DNA of 64,000 bases from Paenalicyclobacillus cellulosilyticus. Its GTDB lineage: Bacteria; Bacillota; Bacilli; Alicyclobacillales; Alicyclobacillaceae. The notes below the pieces were generated by a model. It worked only from the letters and a program-made list of their open reading frames with translations. It was not told where the DNA came from and did not search any database. The first letter of the stretch is position 1; each line of letters opens with the position of its first letter. The translations under genes were made by a program, and so were the position numbers. Positions 24,862 to 33,811 of this stretch are shown piece by piece. The stretch is taken from positions 1 to 64,000 of the forward strand of contig NZ_BMOY01000010.1 in the NCBI RefSeq assembly GCF_014647315.1, given 5' to 3'.

Positions 24862-26046
24862 TCACAGTTCCAAGATATCCGCCTGCGACAACGTGAGTTC
24901 GCCGACCGTAATCTCGCTGCGCGGCCACGGTCCGCCGCTCGCGGTGACGAGGACGGGCCCGCTGTCCGTGATGAGGAACGTGTCTTCCGCTTTGTACCCA
25001 GGGATCGAGGGGTTCCATGCGAACGCCTGCCCGCTGTGCACGACCTCCGTGGACTGCGGCGTGGCGATAAAGTCGCGCGTCTCATAGCCAATCCCGCCGC
25101 CTTGATGGTGCTTTTGCCACTCTCCGGGATACCCGAGCCGCTCGTACACCGCCTGGGCGTGCGACAACACGTCCGCCACCTTGCGCCCGGGTTTGGTGGC
25201 GGCGACCATTTCGCTCAGCACCCGTTGCACACGGTGGTGATGTTGGCGCGCCTCGTCGCTGAGCCGTCCGTTGTGCACCGTCCGGGTCAGCGCCACGATG
25301 AGACCGTGCCGCTCCGCGCACGACACCATCATCGCCGTATGGTGGAACGGCCGGTCGTTCGGGATGGGATGGCGGTACTTGAGGACCGGATCGTCAATGC
25401 CGACCAGGGACACGATAGGGAGGATGCCTGCCTCGAGCAACGCCCCGTCCACTTTGGCCATGATCTGGCGGCCGGTCATCCCTGGCTGCACGCCGGCCAT
25501 CACGTCTTCGATGACCCTGGCCGCATCGCGGCCGAGTTCCATGTACCGCTCCACCTCATACGAGGTCATGGGATAGCGCAGGCTGCGCACCTCATCCCCG
25601 AGCGCCACCAGGCCCGGCAAAGGGATGTCGCTTCCTCGGCGCGACCCGGGCAGTTTCCACACCTGCTCCGCCAACGACTGGTACCACGGAAACACGTGAG
25701 CCTCCACAGGCAGTCCGGTAAAATCTTGCTCCAGAAGGCGCGGCATCTCGATCACGTTGGCCAACAGGTGCACAGCATCCTGGGTCACGTACAAGGCGAC
25801 CTCGCCCTGCACCGCCTGCCGGGACACCACGTTCAGCGCCCCGGAAGACAACCAGCGGAAGTTCGCGACACCCGCGATGAGGATGCCGTCCAACTTCTTC
25901 TCTTCCGCCAAGCGGCGGACGCGTGCGACCTTCTCGTCAAACTCGGCGCGCAACCGCACCAACCTCGCCTCCTCGCGTTCCGCCCGCGCCGCCGTCCTGC
26001 TCGACCGCGGCGCAAGCCGTGTTCCTCCCGAAGCATACACGTTCAT
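24862..26046 (-). CDS. M24-fold (pita-bread) protein lacking most metal ligands
   Basis: 394 residues, ATG overlapping the isomerase stop by 4 bases. N-terminal creatinase-like domain (about 1-165), then the pita-bread domain. Active M24 peptidases need Asp, Asp, His, Glu, Glu. Here the first Asp pair is absent (MMVSCAERHGLIVALTRTV), the His survives in HHQGGGIGYETRD, the first Glu is Asn in FAWNPSIPG, and the last Glu survives in KAEDTFLIT. It is therefore unlikely to be a normal Xaa-Pro peptidase. Creatinase shows that the fold can act without metal. Its place in a sugar operon suggests a hydrolase or binding role on a sugar-linked compound. Confidence 0.75.
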   Translation of the reverse strand: MNVYASGGTRLAPRSSRTAARAEREEARLVRLRAEFDEKVARVRRLAEEKKLDGILIAGVANFRWLSSGALNVVSRQAVQGEVALYVTQDAVHLLANVIEMPRLLEQDFTGLPVEAHVFPWYQSLAEQVWKLPGSRRGSDIPLPGLVALGDEVRSLRYPMTSYEVERYMELGRDAARVIEDVMAGVQPGMTGRQIMAKVDGALLEAGILPIVSLVGIDDPVLKYRHPIPNDRPFHHTAMMVSCAERHGLIVALTRTVHNGRLSDEARQHHHRVQRVLSEMVAATKPGRKVADVLSHAQAVYERLGYPGEWQKHHQGGGIGYETRDFIATPQSTEVVHSGQAFAWNPSIPGYKAEDTFLITDSGPVLVTASGGPWPRSEITVGELTLSQADILEL

Positions 26047-27452
26047 TCATGCAAATAGACTTCCCAACCCAGATACGTTTCGAGCGCCTCGCGGATGGCC
26101 GCAGCCGTCCTGGACAGGTTGACCGAGACGTGATGCTCGAACCCGTTCTTGCAGATGTACTGAAGCAGGCTCTGGAAACGCGGCACCTCGACGACGCCGT
26201 ACCCGCCGAACGTCTTGAGTTCGTCGTCGGTGAAGCGGCCCTCGCCGACGTACGCCTTGATCTTGCCGGCGGTGTCATCCGAGCTGAGGCGCAGGTACGT
26301 GAACGCCTCGGGGCGGATCCGGCCGTACACCGTGCCGTACGTGTTCTCCTTGCCGACGGTGCCGGCGATGATCTCCTGATAATGCATCTCCGCCTGTTGG
26401 AAGAAGTGCTTGGGCAGGTTGCTGCAGTGGAAGACCACCGCCTTGTTGGGGTCGCCCTGGTAGTTGTTGTTCCAGTCGAGAATGGCGCTCGGTGTCCCCG
26501 ACGCGGCCTGCAGGAGGTACATCGACACCATGCCCATGACGTCGACTTCGCAGGCGCTCGGCAACAGGTTGTTGCTCATCATGCTCATCAGCGTGCAGGG
26601 CACGACCCCGAAGAACTCCTCGATGGCCGTCCAGCACTGGATGGCGGACGCCTTCAATTCGAGGTCGTTCATCCACTGCTCGACGACGACGCCGAACTTC
26701 GCCATCTTGATCAGCGATTCCCGCGGAATGCCGCGCGTCTGGACGTATGACGTGATCTCGTCCAGCTTGCGGGTGACCGCCGGATCGTCATCCGCCAGGC
26801 GGCCGATGCGGCCGAGCACCTCCGAGAGGTCGAGCGTATCGACCGAGATGCCATAGCGCTCGAGCAGCTTCTCACTGTAGCGGACCGTGTTGAAGTTGGC
26901 CGGCCGCGCGCCGATGGCCCCGATGCGCAGGTTGCGCGTCGCGCCGACCACGCGGCAGACCTGGGCGAAACGCTCCAAATCTTGCCGGAATGCCTCCGAT
27001 TTCGGGTCGACCGTGTGCAGCGCGGTCAAGGAGAACGGGATGCCGTACTGATACAGGTTGTTGCAGACGGAGATCTTGCCGCAGAAGCTGTCGCGCCGGG
27101 AGCTGATCCCCATCTTGCCCGCGTCGTCCGGCGTCGCCTGCACGAGCACCGGCACCCGCAGCCCGGAGAGGCGGATGGTCTGGGCGATGGAACGCTCGTC
27201 ACCGAAGTTCGGAAGGGTCACGATGATGCCGTCGATCTCGTCGGCATGCGCCTTGAACAGGTTGGCGCACTTCTGGGCGTCGTGATAATTTTCCACGCTG
27301 CCGTACGGCGTATCCTCCGGCGTGAGGGCGATGACGCGATGCCCCGCCGCCTCAATCACCTCAATCATGTGTTGGCGCCCGGATTCGCAGAGATGGCTCG
27401 GGAAGAAGCCGCGATTCCCGACGATAAGACCGAATGTCAGCGATTTCTTCAT
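26043..27452 (-). CDS. L-fucose/L-arabinose isomerase family protein
   Basis: 469 residues; ATG at 27450-27452 with AAGGAGG about 12 bases upstream. Family of short fucose-isomerase-like proteins (fold shared by AraA and FucI): GLIVGNRGFFPSHLCESG at the N-terminus, ALTPEDTPYGSVENY, GIIVTLPNFGDE, KISVCNNLYQYGIPF and a C-terminal barrel with HCSNLPKHFF. It would interconvert an aldose and ketose with a metal ion. Beside a ribulokinase and under AraR it probably acts as the arabinose-isomerase step, but other 5/6-carbon sugars (D-arabinose, L-fucose) are possible. No true AraA lies in the window. Confidence 0.82.
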   Translation of the reverse strand: MKKSLTFGLIVGNRGFFPSHLCESGRQHMIEVIEAAGHRVIALTPEDTPYGSVENYHDAQKCANLFKAHADEIDGIIVTLPNFGDERSIAQTIRLSGLRVPVLVQATPDDAGKMGISSRRDSFCGKISVCNNLYQYGIPFSLTALHTVDPKSEAFRQDLERFAQVCRVVGATRNLRIGAIGARPANFNTVRYSEKLLERYGISVDTLDLSEVLGRIGRLADDDPAVTRKLDEITSYVQTRGIPRESLIKMAKFGVVVEQWMNDLELKASAIQCWTAIEEFFGVVPCTLMSMMSNNLLPSACEVDVMGMVSMYLLQAASGTPSAILDWNNNYQGDPNKAVVFHCSNLPKHFFQQAEMHYQEIIAGTVGKENTYGTVYGRIRPEAFTYLRLSSDDTAGKIKAYVGEGRFTDDELKTFGGYGVVEVPRFQSLLQYICKNGFEHHVSVNLSRTAAAIREALETYLGWEVYLHE

Positions 27453-27531
27453 CCTCGTCGCGTCCTCCTTCGTGGTCAGGCCCAAACGGCTGCCGACAAG
27501 TGCAATTCGACAGCCGTTGCCGGGTTCCTGC

Positions 27532-29205
27532 TTAGATACGTTGCGATCCCGTGACATCCAAGCGAATGCGCTTGAGTGCATGCAACAGATCCACACGTGA
27601 CTGGCCCAACATCTCGTACAAATCCTTGTAGATGGCGTAGACGCGATCGTACACGGACTTCGCCGCGCCGTTCGGCTGATACACCCGCAACACCGGCGGC
27701 GCCAAGGCCGCACTCGCCTCTTGAATCGTACGGAATCCGCCCGCCTCCGGCCCTGCGGCCACCGCGCCGAACATCGCGGCGCCGCGCGCCGGGATCTCGC
27801 TCGACGCCCGCACCGTCACCGGCAGTCCGCACACGTCGGCGTAAATCTGCATCAAGAGCGGGCTCTTGTGCGCGATGCCGCCGCAGGCGGCAAGGTCGCG
27901 GATCGCGACGCCGTGCGCCTGGAAGTTTTCCACAATCCGCCGCGTGCCGAACGCGGTCGATTCGAGCAACGCCCGGTAGACGGCTTCCGGCGTCGAGGCC
28001 AGCGTCAAGCCGGCGATGACACCGGTCAGATCCGCGTCGCCGAGGATGCTGCGGTTGCCGTTCCACCAATCGAGCGCAACCAATCCCGTTTCCCCGGGAG
28101 CAAACCGGGCCGCCAAGCGCTCCAGGTGCTCATAGATGTTCAAGTGCGCCTTTTCGGCTGCCGCGAAGTAGTCACCGGGGACCGCGTGCTGCACGAACCA
28201 GGCGAACATGTCGCCCACCGCGGCTTGGCCGGCCTCATAGCCGTACCAACCCGGGAGAATGCCGTCCTTGACCACCCCGGTGATGCCCGGGAGGCGAATC
28301 TCCTCCTTCGTGACCGTCAAGTGGCAGATGGACGTCCCCATCACCATGACCAAGGTGCCCGGCTCCGACACCCCGCACCCTGGCACCGACACATGGGCGT
28401 CGACGTTGCCCACCGCAACCGCGACACGGGTCGTCAACCCGAGCATGTCGGCCACGTCCGGGCGCAGGTATCCGGCGCGGGTGCCAAGCGGATAAAACGT
28501 GGTGCCCAGCTTCTCCGCCGGTTGCGTGAACGACGGATGGAGCGCCCGGAAGAAGTCGTCACTCGGCAACCCTTCCTCTTCCGACCACATCGCCTTGTAC
28601 CCCGCGGTGCACGAGTTACGCACCTCGCGCCCGGTGAGAAACCAAACGATGAAGTCGGTGGCCTCGATGAAACGGTCGCACGCCGCGTAGACCTCGGGCG
28701 CTTCCTCGAACACCTCGAGCAACTTGGGAAAATACCATTCGGACGAAATCCGCCCGCCGTAGCGGGAGAGGAACGTCTCCCCGCGCGCCGCCGCCACCTC
28801 GTTGATGCGGTCCGCGATGCGCTGCGCCGCGTGGTGCTTCCACAGTTTCACCCACGCGTGCTTGTTCCGCCGCCACTCCGGCAGCGCACACAGCGGGATC
28901 CCGTCCCGCGTCACCGGCAGGACGGTGCACGACGTGAAGTCGATCCCGATGCCGATGACCTCCTCGCCCCGGATACCGGCCTTCGCCAATGCGGCCGGAA
29001 TGCCTTCCGTGAGCACATGGATGTAATCATCCGGGTCCTGCAACGCCCAATCGGGCGGCAGCGGCTCTCCCGTCTCCGGCAGGACGTCGTCGATCACGCC
29101 GTGCCGGTACGGCACGACCACGGTCGCCATCTCCTCGCCGTTGGCGAGGTTGAGGATGAGCACTCGCCCGGACTCGGTACCATAATCAATCCCGATGCTG
29201 TACAC
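27532..29205 (-). CDS. araB: FGGY-family carbohydrate kinase, ribulokinase-like
   Basis: 557 residues, the length of ribulokinase, from GTG with GGAGGGGG six bases upstream. Two actin-like domains: GIDYGTESGRVLILN (phosphate 1), GIGIDFTSCTVLPV, WKHHAAQRIADRIN and YGGRISSEWYFPKLLE in the N-half, then GTSICHLTVT, YEAGQAAVGDMFAWFV and LDWWNGNRSILGD, ending with CGGIAHKSPLLMQIYADV. These motifs are those of AraB, which phosphorylates L-ribulose. 42 bases after the GH42 gene and 79 before the isomerase gene, in one operon. Confidence 0.9.
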   Translation of the reverse strand: MYSIGIDYGTESGRVLILNLANGEEMATVVVPYRHGVIDDVLPETGEPLPPDWALQDPDDYIHVLTEGIPAALAKAGIRGEEVIGIGIDFTSCTVLPVTRDGIPLCALPEWRRNKHAWVKLWKHHAAQRIADRINEVAAARGETFLSRYGGRISSEWYFPKLLEVFEEAPEVYAACDRFIEATDFIVWFLTGREVRNSCTAGYKAMWSEEEGLPSDDFFRALHPSFTQPAEKLGTTFYPLGTRAGYLRPDVADMLGLTTRVAVAVGNVDAHVSVPGCGVSEPGTLVMVMGTSICHLTVTKEEIRLPGITGVVKDGILPGWYGYEAGQAAVGDMFAWFVQHAVPGDYFAAAEKAHLNIYEHLERLAARFAPGETGLVALDWWNGNRSILGDADLTGVIAGLTLASTPEAVYRALLESTAFGTRRIVENFQAHGVAIRDLAACGGIAHKSPLLMQIYADVCGLPVTVRASSEIPARGAAMFGAVAAGPEAGGFRTIQEASAALAPPVLRVYQPNGAAKSVYDRVYAIYKDLYEMLGQSRVDLLHALKRIRLDVTGSQRI

Positions 29206-29247
29206 GGCAAACCCCCTCCTTCTCGACCTTTCACCTTTGTGCGCTCT

Positions 29248-31326
29248 TCACGCGCGGGCAGCCGGCTCCCCGCTCGCCAGGACGAACACGTCGAACGGAG
29301 CCATCTCGACCCGGCCGTGCACCGAGCGCCCTGTCAGCACATCGGCAAACGACTGATGGAGGCGCACAGACTGCGGTGCATGGCTGTAATTCAACAGAAA
29401 GACGTACCGCGCACCGCCTGGCTCATGCGCCCGGACGGCCAGTTCCACGTCTTCCGGCAGGTCCATCACGCCGGACATGGGGGATTGCAGCCCGAGCAGG
29501 CGGCACACCTGCCGCGCGGCCTCCTCATGAAACGCCGCGCCGTAATACACCACTTGGCCTTGGCCAACCCGGCGCCGGACGACCGCCGGCTCGCCGTCGT
29601 AATAGTCCCCCTTGTACACCGCCACCACCTCCGCGTCGCCGGCCGTCACGCGCAAGATGTCATTGAACCCCTCCGCGGCCACGTCGGTCAGCCGGGCATC
29701 CATCCAATGGATGACCGGCGGCGTCTGCTGCGGCCCGATGAGGGTGAAATCGGCGACCTCGATGCCGCACAAGCCGGCCACGGGCCCGGGCATGGGCGCC
29801 ATCCGGCAGTGGCCGCGCTCGTCCTTGTAGCCGGTGCGGCAACCGAAGACGAGCGTCCCGCCCGCCTGCACGTAATCGGACAACACCTGCGCCACCCGTT
29901 CCGTGAGGATGGCCGGATGCGGATAGATGAGCACCTTGTACCGAGCCAGGTCGCCCACGGTCGTCTCGGGCCGGATGAATACGGCGTCCGCCGGGATGTG
30001 GTTGCGCTGCAGCGCCTTGCACCACGCCAGCACGCTCTTGCGCATGAGCGGCCCGTACCAGACGTCAAACTCACCGTCCCACTCGTTGTCGTAATCGCAC
30101 AGGATCCCTACGTCAGCCACATACCGGCTGCCGACGATCCGCTCTCCAATCCTGCTTAGTTCCTCTCCGATGCGCGCCACCTCGGCCAGGCGCCGGTTCG
30201 GCCGGTTGTGGTAGTCGTTGAGGCCGTGCCAGTAGATCTCCGTGCCGAACACGGCCGTGCGCCATCGGAAGTACAGCAACATGTCCGCGCCGTGCGCGAT
30301 GGACTGGTAGGTCCACAAGCGCATCTGTCCAGGCTTCGGAGAAGGCGCGGCCATCCGGTTCACCCAGCCGCCGGGTCCGGACTGCTGCTCCATCACGCAG
30401 AAGTTTGGTGAGATGCTCCGCGCCACGCTAAGATGCCAACTCCACCTGCGGTCGAACAGCGGCCGCGGCCCCTCATCGGGCCATATGGTATGGAAGTTGG
30501 GATAAGAATCGTAAGAGATGAAGTCAAGCGCTTCCTCCGTCAGCCGATGGCTGTCCAAGTGCCCGAAGATGCCGTTGGTCGTGATCCAGTGGTGCGGTGC
30601 AATCCGCCGGATGATGTCGGCTTGCAGCTTGGCGAACGAGATGGCGCTGTCGGAGAAAAACCGCTTCTCATCCAGCGCTTGGTGCGGATTCGGCGACTGG
30701 CTCACCGTGGGGCGCGTGAGGTGAACCTGGTCCCAATCGGAGTACGTCTGGTTCCAGAAGACCGTGCCCCACGCCTCGTTGAGGGCGGCGAGGGTGCCGT
30801 ATTTGCGCTTGAGCCATTCGCGGAATGCGGCGTGATCGGCCGGAGAATAGAAGACGTCGATCTCGCAGTTGAGCTCGTTGTCGATCTGCCAGCCGACGAC
30901 CGCCGGATGGTCTTTGTAATGGCTCGCCAATTGTTCGACGATGCGCGCGCACAAAGCGCGGTAGATGGGCGCGTTGTAGTTGTAGTGCCGCCGCTGGCCG
31001 TGCTGGTACACGACGCCTTCCCGGGAGACGTTCAGCACCTCCGGGTACTTGTGCGTCAACCACGCGGGCGGCGTCGCGGTCGGTGTGCCGAGAATGACCT
31101 TGAGCCCGTGCTGGTGGGCGAGATCGATGGCCCGGTCAAACAGGTCGAATGTGAACCGGCCTTCCTCCGGCTCGAAGATGGACCAAGCAAACTCCCCCAT
31201 GCGCACGATGGAAAAACCGAGTTCCCGCATGCGTTGAAAATCGTCCGCCCAAAGGTGTTCCGGCCACTGTTCGGGGTAGTAACACACCCCGAGCATGAAA
31301 CGGTCCACATGGAGCCGCTTTGCCAT
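29248..31326 (-). CDS. Glycoside hydrolase family 42 (beta-galactosidase / arabinopyranosidase)
   Basis: 692 residues, normal for GH42; no signal peptide, so it acts inside the cell on imported oligosaccharides. Barrel begins LGVCYYPEQWPEHLW. The acid/base Glu is in VVGWQIDNELNCEID; the nucleophile Glu is in NFCVMEQQSGPGGWVN. A trimerisation domain (from about YVADVGILCDYDNEW) and a small C-terminal beta domain follow. GH42 enzymes release beta-galactose or alpha-L-arabinopyranose. Control by AraR and co-transcription with the kinase favour an arabinose-releasing role. First gene of the operon. Confidence 0.93.
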   Translation of the reverse strand: MAKRLHVDRFMLGVCYYPEQWPEHLWADDFQRMRELGFSIVRMGEFAWSIFEPEEGRFTFDLFDRAIDLAHQHGLKVILGTPTATPPAWLTHKYPEVLNVSREGVVYQHGQRRHYNYNAPIYRALCARIVEQLASHYKDHPAVVGWQIDNELNCEIDVFYSPADHAAFREWLKRKYGTLAALNEAWGTVFWNQTYSDWDQVHLTRPTVSQSPNPHQALDEKRFFSDSAISFAKLQADIIRRIAPHHWITTNGIFGHLDSHRLTEEALDFISYDSYPNFHTIWPDEGPRPLFDRRWSWHLSVARSISPNFCVMEQQSGPGGWVNRMAAPSPKPGQMRLWTYQSIAHGADMLLYFRWRTAVFGTEIYWHGLNDYHNRPNRRLAEVARIGEELSRIGERIVGSRYVADVGILCDYDNEWDGEFDVWYGPLMRKSVLAWCKALQRNHIPADAVFIRPETTVGDLARYKVLIYPHPAILTERVAQVLSDYVQAGGTLVFGCRTGYKDERGHCRMAPMPGPVAGLCGIEVADFTLIGPQQTPPVIHWMDARLTDVAAEGFNDILRVTAGDAEVVAVYKGDYYDGEPAVVRRRVGQGQVVYYGAAFHEEAARQVCRLLGLQSPMSGVMDLPEDVELAVRAHEPGGARYVFLLNYSHAPQSVRLHQSFADVLTGRSVHGRVEMAPFDVFVLASGEPAARA

Positions 31327-31343
31327 TTTACGCCCCCCGCATA

Positions 31344-31355
31344 TTGTACGAACAA
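31344..31355. promoter_or_regulatory. AraR operator-like palindrome 1
   Basis: TTGTACGAACAA differs by one base from the palindrome TTGTACGTACAA, the core of Bacillus AraR operators. It lies about 10-20 bases past the predicted start of the leftward GH42 transcript, where bound AraR would block it. Confidence 0.7.
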
Positions 31356-31371
31356 GGTCATGGATACTGTC

Positions 31372-31400
31372 ATACTATAGACAAATGCAAGCGTTGTCAA
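31372..31400 (-). promoter_or_regulatory. Promoter of GH42-araB-isomerase operon
   Basis: Minus strand TTGACA, 17 bases, TAGTAT. The transcript would start near 31365, about 40 bases before the GH42 ATG. Flanked by an AraR-like operator and overlapped by a cre-like site. Confidence 0.7.
31386..31399. promoter_or_regulatory. cre-like site (CcpA) over the -35
   Basis: TGCAAGCGTTGTCA fits the catabolite-responsive consensus TGNNANCGNTNNCA at every fixed position. It overlaps the -35 and spacer of the GH42 operon promoter, a position giving glucose repression. Confidence 0.65.
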
Positions 31401-31471
31401 CTCATCACACGGAAATGAACCGGAACGCCAAACAGGATAAACTTGTCTGGTTGACAAGGCTTACGATCATG

Positions 31472-31483
31472 TGGTACGTACAA
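31472..31483. promoter_or_regulatory. AraR operator-like palindrome 2
   Basis: TGGTACGTACAA, 11 of 12 bases of TTGTACGTACAA. It lies 15 bases after a forward TTGACA (31451-31456) and so would cover the -10 region of the regulator's own promoter, indicating autorepression. A half-site TTGTGGTACG follows at 31500-31509. Confidence 0.65.
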
Positions 31484-31539
31484 AACATCACGGCGAGGTT
31501 TGTGGTACGCTGGAGAAAAACAGGGAACGAGTGCATGCG

Positions 31540-32733
31540 ATGAAGCGGAAGACGACACCGAAGTACCGACAATTGAAACACGAGATTCTGAGTTGGATTC
31601 ACAGCGGCAGGTTTCAACCGGGAGACGCCATTCCATCCGAACACGAATTGGCAAGCCAGTACGGGATCAGCCGCCATACCGTGCGCCAGGCCATCACGGA
31701 GCTTGCACACGAGGGTTGGCTGATCCGCGAACAAGGGAGAGGCACGTTCGTGGCATCGGGGCAACCGGCGCCAGACCCGCACGTCCACGTGCAAAGACCG
31801 CGCTCCGGCCTGGTCGCGGTCGTCACGACCTACATTTCGGATTACATCTTTCCGTCCATCATCGAAGGCATGGAGTCGGTGCTCACCCCGCGCGGTTTCA
31901 CCATCCTGCTGCTCAATACCCGCAATGATTTCCAGCAGGAGGCTCAGGCCATCTCATCCATCCTAGAACACGGCGCAGAAGCGGTCATCGTGGAAGCGAC
32001 GAAGAGCAGTTATCCGAATCCGAACCTGGCTCACTATTTTCGCTTATTGGAGCGGCAGGTGCCGATGGTCATGCTGCACAGCGATTATCTGGAGCTCGGC
32101 GTGCCGTGCATCCGCGTCGACGATGCAGGCGGATGTGAACAGGTCACCCGCCACCTGCTCGAGATGGGACATCGCTTCATCGGCGGCATCTTCAAGCAGG
32201 ACGACATGCAAGGCAGGCACCGCCTGCGCGGTTTCGTCCGTGCGTTGCGCGCGTTCGGCGCCCCGCTCCACCCAGAGTGGCTGCTGTCTTATGAAACGCC
32301 CGACATGGATACGGTCGCCGCCCTGTACATCGACCGCTTTGCCCGTCATCTGCCGGGACAACGGCCGACGGCGGTGGTCTGTTACAACGACTACATCGCG
32401 CTGCAGCTGATCCGAGCCTGCAAGCAGCATGGGTTCTCCGTGCCGGAGGACATCTCCGTGGTGGGGTTCGACGACTTTCAGCTGGCGTTGGCCGGGGAAG
32501 TGCAACTGACCACCGTGCGCCATCCCAAGTTTCGGATGGGCGTCAAAGCAGCCGAGTGGATTCTGGAAATGATTTCCGAGGCGCGCGCCGTGCCTTGTGC
32601 CACGCCCAACGCCCGCGAACACGCCGGCGCGGCCGACGGCGGAAACGAAACGGCGGCAGAGCGCCCGCGCGAATTTGTGTTTACACCCGAACTCGTCCTC
32701 GGCACGTCGGTGCGGCGCGTTCCCCTGGACTGA
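31540..32733 (+). CDS. araR: AraR-like GntR/LacI transcriptional repressor
   Basis: 397 residues (ATG at 31540; GTG at 31531 possible). N-terminal GntR winged helix, residues 1-70: PKYRQLKHEILSWI, FQPGDAIPSEHELASQYGIS, HTVRQAITELAHEGWLIREQGRGTF. C-terminal LacI-type sugar-binding domain from about 85: VVTTYISDYIFPSIIEG, PTAVVCYNDYIALQLIRA, ISVVGFDDFQLA. This hybrid plan is that of Bacillus AraR, which releases its operators on binding L-arabinose. Divergent from the GH42 operon with matching operators between. A Gly/Glu-rich insert near 350-375 is unusual. Confidence 0.9.
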   Translation: MKRKTTPKYRQLKHEILSWIHSGRFQPGDAIPSEHELASQYGISRHTVRQAITELAHEGWLIREQGRGTFVASGQPAPDPHVHVQRPRSGLVAVVTTYISDYIFPSIIEGMESVLTPRGFTILLLNTRNDFQQEAQAISSILEHGAEAVIVEATKSSYPNPNLAHYFRLLERQVPMVMLHSDYLELGVPCIRVDDAGGCEQVTRHLLEMGHRFIGGIFKQDDMQGRHRLRGFVRALRAFGAPLHPEWLLSYETPDMDTVAALYIDRFARHLPGQRPTAVVCYNDYIALQLIRACKQHGFSVPEDISVVGFDDFQLALAGEVQLTTVRHPKFRMGVKAAEWILEMISEARAVPCATPNAREHAGAADGGNETAAERPREFVFTPELVLGTSVRRVPLD

Positions 32734-32766
32734 CCCGCGGAACGGAGATGCGTACGCAAACGGAGC

Positions 32767-32819
32767 AGCCCGTGCGAAAACAGGCCGGCCTCTGCAGGCC
32801 GGCCGCTTTCGCACGGGCT
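32767..32819. terminator. Bidirectional double-stem terminator
   Basis: Outer arms AGCCCGTGCGAAA / TTTCGCACGGGCT are a perfect 13-bp match; inner arms GGCCGGCC / GGCCGGCC enclose TCTGCA. It sits between the convergent araR and aldo/keto reductase genes and can end both transcripts. Confidence 0.7.
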
Positions 32820-32905
32820 AGACCACGCGGATGCGCAGATCCGGCGCGGCCGGCGCGCACGCTTCCGTCCAAGAAACGAGAGGATGCTGCACGCCGCGAC
32901 CGCGC

Positions 32906-33778
32906 TCAAAACGGCCCGAACGGCGAGGCATAGCTGCCCGCGGTCGCCATCAAGGCCTCCTGCTCCTCGCCCGACAGCTTCCGGTACCGCTTGTACGCCT
33001 CGACGATCTTGGGCAAAAGACGCACATCCCCCGCGCTGGCGAGCCCCGTGATTTCCGGCCGCGACAGCACAAACGACACGCAACGGTCGATGTGCTCCTG
33101 GTCGTCGAACGGCTCATACCACGTGGCGTACTTCTTGGCGTCCTCGCTCGGCCACGGGCCCCGCGCGATGGCCTTGATGGTCATCAGGCCCACATCCTGG
33201 CGCTTGACTTCTTCCACCAAGGCGTCGAACGCCTGGCGGTATTCCGGGTTGTTGTAGAGGATGAAGTTGTACGGCGTCAGCACCGTCTCAAACGGATACC
33301 TGCGCAGGGCTTCAAGGTGCACTTTCGGAGCCAGGTGGCCGTGGCCGGTGATGCCGATGTGCTTCACCATGCCTTGCTCCTTGGCGGCGATGGCGGCTTC
33401 CAACGCACCCCCCTTGCGCGTGCACTGGTCCAGCTCTTCAAACGACGTCACCGCGTGCAGCTGCATCAGATCGACGGAATCCACCTGCAAGCGCTTGAGC
33501 GACCGCTCAATCGACCGCATGGCCTCATCGCGGGTCCGTTCCCCCGTTTTCGTCGCGAGGAAGATCTTGTTCCGGATCTTCGGCATCCAAGGCCCGAGGC
33601 GGAGCTCCGATTCGCCGTACGAAGCGGCGGTATCGAAGTGATTGATGCCGCTGTCGAGCGCGAACTGGATGGAGGCGTCCGCCTCCTCCTGCGACACGTC
33701 GCTGAGGCTCGCCGCCCCGAAGATGATGACGGAACTCATGTGGCCAATCCGGCCCAACCGGCGCGTTTCCACGCTCAT
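32906..33778 (-). CDS. Aldo/keto reductase (1), end of lar operon
   Basis: 290 residues; ATG at 33776-33778 or the GTG two codons later, which has better spacing to GGAGGG. AKR tetrad visible: Asp and Tyr in [10 protein letters not shown], Lys in [10 protein letters not shown], His in [10 protein letters not shown]-terminal Arg-rich cofactor loop is short, and [16 protein letters not shown] marks the subgroup near ferredoxin-like-fused AKRs, but no Fe-S Cys are present. It lies 33 bases after larC, so it is the fourth gene of that operon; its substrate may be a hydroxy- or keto-acid/aldehyde. Confidence 0.87.
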   Translation of the reverse strand: MSVETRRLGRIGHMSSVIIFGAASLSDVSQEEADASIQFALDSGINHFDTAASYGESELRLGPWMPKIRNKIFLATKTGERTRDEAMRSIERSLKRLQVDSVDLMQLHAVTSFEELDQCTRKGGALEAAIAAKEQGMVKHIGITGHGHLAPKVHLEALRRYPFETVLTPYNFILYNNPEYRQAFDALVEEVKRQDVGLMTIKAIARGPWPSEDAKKYATWYEPFDDQEHIDRCVSFVLSRPEITGLASAGDVRLLPKIVEAYKRYRKLSGEEQEALMATAGSYASPFGPF

Positions 33779-33811
33779 CCCTCCCTCAGGGGTGCACATC
33801 AGGATCTATGG

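Noticed and set aside
26043-27452. Isomerase-like protein considered as the missing LarA
   Set aside because: Its N-terminal GLIVGNRGFFPSHL and overall layout are those of the fucose/arabinose isomerase family. It lacks the LarA HH motif region and sits in the AraR operon.
27721-30159. Very long plus-strand open frame opposite the kinase and GH42 genes
   Set aside because: High G+C codon bias opens antisense frames throughout this window. This one has Arg/His/Pro-rich sequence, no ribosome site and no domain, while the opposite strand encodes clear enzymes.
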